A stretch of 64,000 nt of DNA from Leptasterias polaris. Lineage: Eukaryota > Echinodermata > Asteroidea > Forcipulatida > Asteriidae. The stretch spans positions 1,302,001-1,366,000 of the forward strand of contig JAZGTN010000188.1 in the NCBI GenBank assembly GCA_037783415.1, in the 5' to 3' direction. A program made the position numbers and the translations under genes. This document shows positions 1-11,600 of the stretch, piece by piece (within the stretch, counting starts at the first letter, position 1; the number at the start of each line of letters is the position of its first letter). The notes under the pieces were generated by a model that saw only the letters and a list, made by a program, of their open reading frames with translations, searched no databases and was not told the origin of the DNA.

Positions 1-99
1 ACCAAGTCTAAGTTTTATAACAAAGTATATCTAATTGAATACTTATAGCAAGGAGAACTTTTTCTATAGACCATTCAGACCATGTTAAAACCAACAAGC

Positions 100-240
100 T
101 TTAGGGGGATCCGCACCCTCAACCCCCGCCACTGGGGCTTCGCCCCTGGACCCCACCAGGGGCCCTTAGGCGGGCTCCTGGACCCATGCCTTAAAGTGCT
201 ATAGGACTCGACGCTTTCTCGCACCCTCCTATATACCCTG
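100..240. repeat. GC-rich dispersed repeat fragment
   Basis: This short GC-rich block contains alternating blocks of C and G (for example cccctggaccccaccagggg). It closely resembles the tandem pair at 41764-42370, which carries the same phrases in the same order. It is a fragment of the same dispersed family. No coding potential is seen. Confidence 0.55.
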
Positions 241-489
241 GCGCCGCCCCTGCTTGTTACTCGTATAGTGGCAATGAGGAATGCCTTTGGCCGGCTTTGT
301 TCTAAATAGGGTTTATTATTATTTTGTATAAATTTGCCAGCGTCTTAAACACTCCCAATGTTAAGCTCACTCATGGATGTACTATACACTAAGTAGGGCC
401 TAGGAAAAACAAAAGTACGCCAAATGGATTAGGGCCGGGCCTACCATTTGTAGCCTATAATAGGCCTTCAACTTGTTTTGAATCAGAAT

Positions 490-760
490 TATTGGGGTCG
501 TGCAATTACTATAGATGGTGTAATTATGACAAGTTATCACAACCTGTGGGTTCTGTGCTTCAAGGAAGACTTGATAAATTTAGGCTTGAAGTTATTTGCC
601 TTGGGAAGTGGAAACGGCTGACTGCCAAAAATTGAAAAGAATTTTGAAGTTTAGCGTTCCGAAAATATATGCGATAGACTGTGCAAGTCTCGCGCGTATC
701 CGAACGAGAAAACACGTCAAACGAAGAACATTTTTATTTCTGAAATTAAATCTTTGTTTT
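490..760 (+). repeat. Dispersed repeat family R1, copy 1
   Basis: This block shares an ordered set of phrases with 1605-1925 and 33815-33920: a 'ggtc(g/a)(t/c)gc' start, a 'caagttat' or 'caattac' segment, 'ttctgtgctt', 'agacttg(a/g)taaattta' and 'cttgggaagtgga'. It is part of a non-coding dispersed repeat. Superfamily and ends were not determined. Confidence 0.5.
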
Positions 761-1604
761 AAATTATATCTCATGACAAAATCTGAACAACAAAAATAAA
801 TCATTACAATTTTATGAAAAGTTTTAGCTTTTGAAAAAAAAAATACAATAGTGTGTATATTATTATTGAAAAACAAATTAAAACTCTGGGACAAGGATGC
901 CTATTTGATGTTAACTTTTTAGAAACCCCTTACGCGGATTCGTGAAGGTCAAACGGGTCTGAAATGGACCCGTATCGCAGTTTAAAGAGGATGCTGACGC
1001 CTCAACAACCATAGACTGCAATGAAAAGGGTTTGCTTTGCAATTACAGCATCTGGCGATTATAATTGCGTATCCAAAACAAGCGTTTACGTAAGTTTTAT
1101 GATCGGAGGCTAGCACAAAATTCTTAATTTTTTGCAATAACCGGAAGCTGAGGTCAAGTTTAATTCTTGGGTTTTCTTCGTTATTATTGTTGAATTGGTT
1201 TTACTTTCATATTTTGTTATCACTTAGTATTACATTCCTAACAACATGTATACTTTTCTAGGTCATAACCTACGTTAAACTAAAATAGTTGACGAAACAA
1301 AATCTCGCCCACGTAAAACTCCATATGGTTGGGACCACTATGGTCCCGGAAGTTCGAATGCGCGCGAGACTTGCACAGTCTATTGGTATTCAAGACGGGC
1401 TGAGAGATTATTTAGCGTTTAGCACTGGTTTCTATGGGAGTTTATTTATTGTGCGTGGGGTGCCCGTTGGGGTGCACCACACTAAATAGGCCAAAATTCA
1501 TGGTAGGCCAAAATTCACTGATGGGTAGGCCAAAATTCATGGACCAAGCTGATTACCGTAATTTTATTTGTAACCCGCCCTCAAAACCAGTTGAATTGCA
1601 ACGT

Positions 1605-1925
1605 TTTGAGGGTCACGCAATTAATAGATTCTCAGGTAATATAAGAATCTATCACAATTACCTGGGAGTTCTGTGCTCCAATTTAAGAGGAGACTTGGTA
1701 AATTTAGGCGTTAAAGTTGACCAAATTTGTCTTGGGAAGTGGAAAGGTGCTTCATGAAAACTAATACATAGTAATACAGCAAGTCGATTTGGGAAAGCAC
1801 TTCGGGGGAGGGGGGGGGGGGGGGGGTTCTGGGGTAGTTGGCTATCATTCCAAACGGCTGACCTGCCAAAAATCGAAAAGAAATCTGACGTTTAGTTATC
1901 CGAAAATATGTTTGATTTGTTTTCA
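1605..1925 (+). repeat. Dispersed repeat family R1, copy 2, with G-tract
   Basis: This is a second copy of the 490-760 family, sharing its phrases on agacttggtaaattta, cttgggaagtggaaa and 'ggctgacctgccaaaaatcg'. The copy is interrupted by a G-rich stretch (about 1804-1827). The remaining DNA of 760-1605 and 1925-2100 shows nothing recognisable. Confidence 0.5.
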
Positions 1926-2099
1926 AGAGGCTGAGAGACTTAAACTATTTGTTGAGCATTTTTGAATATTATTAGCATTTAGCATTGGTTGCCGCTATGG
2001 GAGTTTATTTATTGTGACACCCGTTGGGAACTGGTACAGCGCCACCTTCCGGTGACATTTTTTCAAGTCTTTTTCAAGTCGTCACTATACCTACCTACC

Positions 2100-2206
2100 C
2101 TGACGACTAGATCGACTGTACACAACCTAATCACTCACACACACTCACCCACACACACAGATTCATGCAGCTTGATATCATTTTCGGTAAAGGTAAGCCA
2201 TAACCC
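2100..2206. repeat. Solo inverted copy of the inner end of the MULE-like element
   Basis: This segment is the inverted complement of about 2925-3045: both hold 'gtacacaacctaatcactca' and 'gcttgatatcattttcggta' in opposite orientation. The latter segment lies inside the MULE-like element at 2841-4911, so this is probably a fragment of a second copy inserted upstream. As a result BBS5 exon 1 (2660-2739) sits between two inverted arms about 720 bp apart. Confidence 0.6.
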
Positions 2207-2659
2207 ATAAGTAGTCATATAATCTATTGATTTTTTTTTACTCAGTTGTTTATTATTATTATAGTTATTCATATATAGTAGCATTACGCACGTTGAATTT
2301 GAAACTTAGACTAGAGGTATAAAAGGTATAAAAGAGATATAAAACTTAGCAGTGAAGAGTGTAGACTGTCATGACTGTCGTTGCGAGCACATTTTGCCGG
2401 ATCTGCACATTCTTGATCTGCCAAAATATGCAGAGCGCAATCTGCAAATAATAATTGTGGTATTTGTCACATTTTTCAATTCAACAATATAGGCCTACCA
2501 TGGAGGTTCCTTCCTCCATGGGCCTACTCACTAACATAAATTTGTCCTGTGACAGTTTTAGTGTTGAAGTATTACCCTAATAATAAAAAAAGGTGTGTTC
2601 TTTTTTTTGGATCATGCTCATATAGTAACCTGAAGCAGCAGAGTCGGTTTGATTGATTG

Positions 2660-5600
2660 ATGGCTGCAACAAGTAAACCCCCCTTAGTGTATGATGCATT
2701 ATGGGAAGACAGAGATGTACGCTTTGATATAAGTACAGCGTAAGTACAAATACAGTCCTGATAAACATAAACTGCCTGAACTGTTCTTGACAAATCCAAA
2801 GGCAAGTGTTGGAAATACTTGCATGATGATGTATAACTTAATAAGCGAGTTCGGCATTTCGGCGCGCGCTATGCATTCTGGGTAAGGTCAAAGGTAATTC
2901 GGGATAAACATCGCCGCTGTCACACATGGGTTATGGCTTACCTTTACCGAAAATGATATCAAGCTGCATGAATCATAATGTACATGTATGTGTACGTGTG
3001 ATATGAGTGTGTGTGAGTGATTAGGTTGTGTACAGTCGTTAGGAACGCACTGTTGCAGGCACACACTTGTGGGTTTTCTTTGATTTTTGGTCAATTATAG
3101 ATATGAGTGATCAAAATTATGAGAATTTGACTTTGGATGACTTTATGCGATGGAAAGTTGATGCTTTGAAGAACTTTTTAGCAGACAGGGGACTGAAAAG
3201 AACGGGAAGAAAGGAAGAATTGGCCGCGGTTCCCTATGCTGCGGCAACACAGCTGAAGGTCCCGGTGCTGCCGTCTGCAACTGAGGAAAAGAGGCAGCAT
3301 GCTCAGCAATATCGTGAACTGCTAAAGTATGGTGACATAATATGCTGCCAGCTCCTGTCCCAAGACCTCACAGGATGGATGGCTAGGGGATCGAGTCAAA
3401 AGGGATTCTCCAGTGGCCACCTACCACTACCACTACCACTACAGTTATATTGAACTGGCCAAAATAGCTGTTCCAACGATTGCAAGTCATCTCACCCCCC
3501 ACCCCCCACCCCCGACACAGTCGCCCCCTAAGCATTTTTTGCAATGATTTTCTAAGGGGAAATTCTGTGGTTTTAACTTGATTCAAGTAACGTACAAAAG
3601 CAACAAAGCTTAACAGTTACATAAAAGATTTCTCACAAAAATATACTGTGAAGTATTTAAACAAAACTAAAGGATAAAAAATCACCGATTAATGTCCATC
3701 AATAAATAAACGTAAAGACATATATTTCAAAAATATATTTCATAATTTATTTATGTACTTTAAAAACTATGAAAAGACGAATAGAAAATTATACAGGAGA
3801 CTTAATAAATAAATTAATATTGCACTGTAAATGTCAACCCAAATGATAAAACGATGAATAAAAAAAACTAAACGGGTGTAGCCCGTACCGAGATAGTGTT
3901 GTTGATATTTGGAAGATAAATCTTTTATTATTAGACCACTAAATTTTTTGCACTGCAGTTGCCCTTGTTTTATGAGTTAGTTAACATATTTTGCACTCTA
4001 GTCTTAAGAGGTTATATACGTTAGTGTCCATCCGGGGCATTGCCGAAGATGGCAGCACAGCCTCGCAACTTCTTGCTGTCGACCGAGCCAGCAACAAACG
4101 AATCCCATATAGCTTGAATAGCCTGCCCTGGTTGCTGGTGTCTCTCCTTTGCCGCTTTGTCAGCTTCTGCTCACTCACCAGACGGACCTGTAGACTCACC
4201 ATTCATTCTGGCCTCGTCGTGGACAACCTCCACCAGCTGATAATGTTCAGGTTGCTCCTGCCACCTGCCCTTCGATTAAGTCTATTGTGCCAACCTAAAG
4301 CAACAAAGTATAAGTGTAGGATTGTAATGATAAATAAAAAGCATAATATAGAAGGGAGTTGGAACAAAAATGAGACCGGTGTATTGAGTTGAGGCAATCT
4401 TCGAATTCGGAAACGATTAGCCCTGGAAAGGTGGTTGGGTTTTTTCAAGTCAACTTCAAAGAGTTGGCATTATAATTTCTTTCCTTTTTTAAAGTCAAAA
4501 GATCATTAAAATTTACTTCTCCGTATTTTTACTTTTAGTGGTTACGACGACAACGAACGGGGCCCAACCATGCAGCCGGGGGCCCCTGCCGGGGGTCCCC
4601 TGCCCTGCCTGACAAAGGGCGTCCCGAATACTCTCACTCGGCTACATTCGAGCAAAAATGCGTTGTTTAATGCCTCAAAAAATTCAATTTAGTTTGGAAA
4701 CCAATTTAGCATGTAAAGGAATATATATATAAATAACAACTTACTTATTTTCCGAAGATTTTCCGAGAAAGCCTGCCATCTATCCAGGTACGCCATAAAA
4801 ACAACGTGTGTGTACACTGAAAACAAGTACACATGTGCTATCGTTTATCCCGAATGACCTCTGACCCAGTAAATATCGGACATGCGCAGTCGGAATGCCG
4901 AACTCGCTTATTGTAACTTATATTATAATAAATAAGCACTGTCTTGACTTGGGTCAAAACTCTGGTAAGAATGAGGCTTTATACAGTTCTCTGTTCTTGT
5001 ATGAGTTTGTGCTTCCGTAGATGGTTGATAAGTTAATCAAAGACACTATCACTAGTATCAGTGCCCTCTTGGGTTTTTGTTTTGTTTGTTAATCATACCG
5101 GGCCAAATATCATAACACTGCTTATCGGTAAGCAGATTTTTTTGCTTACTATAACAGAAAAATTTACACACAGTGTACAATGTAAGCACAAGGGTATTTC
5201 ATAAACAATCAAAAAGATTTAATGGTGTCGATTAGCTGGATTTGTATTGTTGTGATGTACTCTTCTTCTTACAAGAACTGCTTTTCTACATACGTTGGAT
5301 GTCCATGCCAATAGAAACCTTGGGAAAGTTTTCTTCTTCATCACTTGTACCTCTCCTTCACTCTCGCTGTCATGGTAACTGCCTTCTATCATCAGTAGAA
5401 AGAGACTCAAGTTGTTGCTTGTGATTTTGTCCTCACTCAAATCTAGACAAGCCTTACAAACAGCAGCTTTTGATCCTCTTTAAAAATAATCTTAAATAAT
5501 CGTCGTCATCACGACTACTAAACAGTAAACCTCAGAATGCAAACACCACATTGTCTATCCTACGCAATTATTGTGTCTGCATGAATTGTAGACACAAAAC

Positions 5601-8600
5601 GTAGCTCCACATCTTGCAGGAAAATACTGACTGTTGAAGCACCTTGATCATGACCCGTCACTGAGTGACGGAAATGAGCGCTATATAAGAAGCCCCTATT
5701 ATATTTCTATAATAAGAGCATTATAATTTTCTCTAGACTGTAGTAATAAGTGTTTTTATTCCTTGTACAGGCAGATGAATATGAGATCAGGAGAGAGGAT
5801 AATTGATCTTCTTGATTCAGTGGAAGACACAAAGGGGAATAATGGAGACAAAGGTAGAGATCTGGAATATTGTAGCATCAGTAGACATCACTAGGATGTC
5901 AGTTACTGAGGAGCATCTCAAAAGTCAGTCACATTCTAGGCACAAAAGAATGTTCCCTTGGGCACACACCAGCAATCCATTGGATTGCCAGAATATTCCA
6001 CTGGACTGCATCATTGTGTCCAAGTAGGGAAGCTATCCTATGCGAGTGAATACAAGCATTGGTATTTTGAGCGTTCCAATTGAACGCTCTGCCAGTTCAT
6101 TGGAGCTGTCCATATGCAAGGACTTATAATCCAATCCAATTAGAACATCCTACCGTTTTGACTTTGGAGACGCTCTCTTTGGTGACTCTAATGTCTGTAC
6201 ACTGACAGTCACACACCTCTTTCATGTCTAAGAGCTGTGTAGTACTCGGCAGAGTGTTTGTTTAACATGATGCAAGATCTCATATACTGTATGATTATGA
6301 TGATTGATTATGATGATTGATTATGATGATTGATTATGATGATTGATTATGATGATTGATTATGATGATTGATTATGATGATTGATTATGATGGTTGATT
6401 ATGATGATTGATTATGATGATTGATTATGATGATTGATTATGATGATTGATTATGATGGTTGATTATGATGATTGATTATGATGATTGATTATGATGATT
6501 GATTATGATGATTGATTATGATGATTGATTATGATGGTTGATTATGATGATTGATTATGATGATTGATTATGATGATTGATTATGATGGTTGATTATGAT
6601 GATTGATTATGATGATTGATTATGATGGTTGATGATGATGGTTGATGATGACTCCAAATAAAATGTTGGATTGGATTAATTACAGGTCGTCTGATTGTGA
6701 CTAATCTCAGGCTCATATGGCATTCTCAATCCCTACCTAGAGTTAACTTATGTAAGTATTTTAACAACTATTATCAAGTGAGGTTTGCGGTGACACCATG
6801 TACATAAATCTTTTAAGAGAGTAGTGGTTGTTCTGAGAAGAACCAGTGTTTCTGAACCACTACTACTCTCAATTTATGAACATGGTGTCACCGCAAACCT
6901 TACTTGATTGCACTCACGCCATGCAAAGTTTAAATCCTGCTGAACAAATATTGGCAAAAAGAGAACATAAAATCACTGAGAGGTCAATTCTGTTTCAGTC
7001 ACTACATCAAACTCCCACACAGGGCTCAAAACTTATCATATATGGTAGCTCATACTGCAGTTAACACCAGTTGTTTGTGGGGTTTTTAATAGTCCCGTAT
7101 GAATAAATGTGTCTGAACAAGGAAATCATTGTTCTAATGGGCTACAGTATTGTGCAATCCATTTCCATGCTTATGTTTGGAACCTTCTGGTTTGCCGATG
7201 AGTGGCAATTTGTCCCAAAATAAAATAAAATTCTCTAATATTTGGGAAGGAAATAATTTTCACTTTACATTTTTGGTTATGTTTAACTTTGGTTTTAACC
7301 CTTAAATCAATGAAATATAAGCACTGTATACTTGGTGCTTTCAGAAAGAAAATCACATGCTACCCAGTGGGATTCGAACCCACAAGTCCCCATATTCCAG
7401 AGTTTTAAACCAATCATGGGTACAATGTTGTAATGATTGTACTGATTACTGTAGGCATGACTTGACGTATGTACTAGGATTGTAGCAGCAGTCATTGAAG
7501 AGGGGCTCCAAGATCAAATTCAGTTTTATGATGCACTTATTTTTGTAATAGATAGAGTCCTTATGAAAATGAAGACAAAATTACAAGTCTCTAACCTCAT
7601 GCTGAAATGGTAAAATGCCATTTTATTTGATACTCTTTCAGAGGGAAATTTGAAACATGATGTCATTGGAGAGCACAAACAAATGAGTCTGTACATTCCA
7701 GAGGGGAATTTTGTGCCAGTCAAAAGATCAAATTCAATCCCGTTTTGATTGAATATCATCAAAATTTAGGAATGAACTAAAAATTCTCTGTACAAAAGTG
7801 TACAGACCACATTTGAAATGTGATGTCATCAAACAATTTCAGTTCTTGACAAAAAACTGCCCTGATGGTTATGTATTGCACTATTTTAACGCGAGGTTAG
7901 AGACTTTTTATGATTTTTACATTTTCTAAAGGACTCTGTTTGAAAAAATTTGCATCACCAGACTAAATTTGACCTTGGAGCATAATCCAATGTCATGTTG
8001 AAAAGAGTGTTGGTGATACACTTAGGATTGAATTAGAAAGACATACAAAGACATGCCTGAACTTTGAATATTGACATGATATTGTTCTTGCAGAAAGCCT
8101 AAATATTTCTTTCCAATGCAAACTATCATACATGTACATATACTTATAGGCAGTGTTGTATGACTCGAGTCCAGGACTCGGACTCGAGTCCGTCTCGAGT
8201 CACAATTTCGGTGACTCGGACTTGACTCGAGTCACGTCTGCAAAAGACTCGGACTCGACTATCATGACTCGGACTTGTCCCCGAGGACTCGTGACTCGAG
8301 TCACGTATTTTCACAAACAATACCTTTTTAAAATATTAAAAACAATTCCGATGATCCGATGATCCGATCATCATTCCCGGAGTGCACATGGAGTTAACGT
8401 CTAGCACAATAAATAAGTACACTGTCGTATGGTGTTACAAGTAATAGTGTTCGTGATTATTGTGTAAATGGCCATCTACGTACAGCGCGTGTATGTTCGA
8501 TTCGTATGTTCAACACGCATAATAACACTGGGATGCACGACACCAGTATTATGCTGGTATTCTGTCAACGTTAACACCATAGCCACTGCTTGTGCTATTA

Positions 8601-11600
8601 CCAGGGAAATGGCATGTCTGGTACCTGTAAAACACAGCCTGCATATTGCACTGTGATGGCTGTGTGTTGTTTGCACCAGTTTGTACACATGGTCGACACA
8701 CACACACGACCGTCGTCAAGTTTGGTCACGTCACTAGTAAAAAGTAGTACAACATTTTTTGAATCATGGCATCTGCCGTTCCGCCCCGTATTGTTTCTTT
8801 TGGTTATACCAACTTTAACAAAAACTTTAACAGAACTTTGTTTAAAATAAATGTGTTTTATTTTGTCATTTCCAATTCTTATTTTACGACATTTGGTTTG
8901 CAATCAATATTTAAACAAGTGACTCGTGACTCGGACTCGGACTCGGACCAAGTGACTCGTGACTCGGACTCGGACTCGACCCAAGTGACTTGAGACTCGG
9001 ACTCGGACTCGACACAGGTGACTCGACTACAACACTGCTTATAGGCTGAGGATGGGATTTTACTTAGGGTGAAGTGTTTTTTTAATGTCTCCATAATGTA
9101 CCATAATAGCGGTAGGATCCAAACTAAATTGTTGAATTGTATTGTATTTTGCAGCTGTTGGATATACATGTATCATCAATATCACAGTACGCAGTGCACA
9201 TTCTGTAAGTAAAACATTACATCCAGGCTTTCACACCATGATTTTTCCAAAACTGGGGGGGGGGGGGAGCATTCTAGACTTAAATTATGCAAGATTAGTC
9301 AAAGCACGCAGAACTGAAACGAGTTCCTCAGACTGTTTTTGTTTATAAACTAATAATATTAAGTGTCTTGATTAAGGACACAAGTGTCAAAACCTGAACT
9401 CGAACCCACACTCCCCCCTGCTGATCAGAAACACCAGAGTTTGAGTCCAGTGCACTTGACTGCTTGGCCATAACATGCTCTATTACTGTCGATCTGAAAA
9501 CCTATAATATTGAAAATTTTTGTTTCATGATTTTTGTGAATTTAAGCTTAAGTCTAAAAATCCAATCAAGTTCCCATGTTCTTATTTTGTTTGATGTTTT
9601 GACCTTTCTTAGAAACTACGAGGGCAGGCAGAGGCACTGTACATTCTAACCAGGTGTAATAATACAAGGTTTGAGTTCATCTTTACTAGTGTTATACCTG
9701 GATCACCTAGACTGTTCACCACTATCATGTCAGTACACAGGTGAGTTCAACAACAAGGCTGACTGTTTAGGATATAACTTAAGCTCCGTGTCACATGCTG
9801 CAATTTACAGGCAACCAGTTCCAAACAATCTCCAAGAAGACACAAAAAGTCAAAGTGATATTTCACATCACTTATTGGGAATAAGAATAAGATGTCTCCT
9901 TGGTCTACGAACCGGGGCTCAATTTCATAGATCTGCATTTATGCTTACCAGAATAAGGTTACCAGCCAAATTACCATGTCATATGCACAGTCTTTATTCT
10001 GATTAGTTTTGCTTAGCAGAAAATTGTTTAGCAAAGTTGTCTGCTTAAGCAGCTGTATGAAAGTGGGCCCAGTCCATTTAATGGACATGGTTGACTCCAA
10101 CCAAGCTGCCAGTAAATATTATTTTGTGTGACTGGGTTCTTGGTCTTCATCTACATCTGTATGTCGGTGACATTGATGTAGCCGTGCCATGAGCATTTCT
10201 CTTCTATCTGTTTTTCTACTAGTGGCATTGAACAGTCAGTAGCAATCCAGAAATAATAAACCCCAAAATTGCACCCTTATTTTCTTTGATCAGTTTTAGG
10301 TTTTGCTACTATAATAGTGGTATTCTAAAACACAGTTGTCTAAAGCAGAAATTGTAATCATTCTTGATGAATACAGTGGTGGATAGAGATTTGATCTGTA
10401 CCCAAAGTTGACTATGTACATGTACATGCTTACATGTGATGAGCATTTAATGTACATATGCAATAGGTCTTTGAAAATGTGATGTAAGAACATTTGACAC
10501 TGCTTTTTACCATTCGTATTTCAATAAACAAATTTGTTTATGAATGTATGTTTATGATTTTTCTTTTCTTCCCATCTTCCTAGGGCATATGAGACGTCTA
10601 AGTTATACCGTGATCTCAAACTCAGAGGAGCTATTATTCACAATAAGAATTTGCGCTTATTACCTTTAGAACAGGTTTATAACAAAGTCAATGGTGTGTG
10701 GAATCTCTCTATTGATCAGGTAAGTTATCAAGTACTTATTTACCATCATCATGGCCATTCTCTGCTTATAGGATTGTGTCAAATTCATGTACTTTAAAGG
10801 CAGGGTATACTTTTGGTAATTGTCAAAGACCAGTATCCTCACTTGGTGAGAATTTCTGTTATTGTAATGCCTTATGAATAAAAGTTTATTAAAAAGTACT
10901 TTGGCAAGTAAAATTATTTTCCGATATTGTTCAAGAATCATTTCCATAAGTATCGCAAAACTTGTTGATAGTTTTGAATAAGTGTGAGTTGTTTTATTCA
11001 CAGGTGCTTTGAAGGCAAGGCTGTCATTAGAAAGAGCCTCTCTCTGTAGCTAATACCACATATGTCTGATAATAACCAATAGCTAGATGGATAATAATCA
11101 CCAATACAGAACTTGATGCAACTTTTTCATTTTATTTCCCAAAATAGACGATATTTTGAAGGTGAGCTTACCTTTTCATCACAACCAAATTAGTCTGGTT
11201 ACCTGACTATGACTTAAGATGACAATCTTGTGATTTAGGTCAATTAATTAACTTGTATGAAATTTGATTACAGGGGAATTTGGGTACATTTTTCATCACT
11301 AATGTACGGCTAGTGTGGCATGCAAACATGAATGAAGCCTTCAATGTCAGTGTTCCTTATCTTCAAATGGTATGAACATCTTAATCAATTATACTTTATA
11401 TACAAGTCTCTAAAAAGGCTTTTAGAAAATGTATCCCGTTTGTTCAGGTTTAAAATGGGTTTAAAATGGATGTAGGCGTTGAGTGATGATCTAAGTTCCA
11501 CCCCATTGTTTAGTGTTGATCAAAGTTCAAAGCGAATGCTAAGCAAATTATGTGACGCAAACAGTCATGTGTGCACTGTTTTCCAATTGTGCCGCAGGGA

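Larger units (their letters stand above)
2841..4911. mobile_element. MULE-like TIR element, 2.07 kb, 9-bp target duplication
   Basis: Imperfect terminal inverted repeats of about 70 bp begin ataagcgagttcggcatt on the left and end with the complement on the right. Both arms also contain a 'cattcgggataaac'-like block. They are flanked by 9-bp duplications, TATAACTTA (2832-2840) and TGTAACTTA (4912-4920), which match at 8 of 9 positions. A 9-bp duplication is typical of Mutator-like elements. Inside are a degraded SAP-domain ORF (3101-3453), a piece of the CGCCCC foldback family (3496-4010) and GC-rich palindromic DNA near 4560-4620. I see no transposase, so this looks non-autonomous. It begins 101 bp after the end of BBS5 exon 1. 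Confidence 0.7.

Noticed and set aside
3981..4448. Open frames on both strands around a GC-richer block as a gene
   Set aside because: I see no recognisable domain or supporting splice structure. It lies inside the MULE-like element and could be captured DNA, but nothing supports a call.
7361..7415. Functional tRNA genes at 7361, 9391 and 18575
   Set aside because: Only the B-box and a weak A-box are recognisable. Acceptor stems do not pair, so they are listed as relics or SINE heads.
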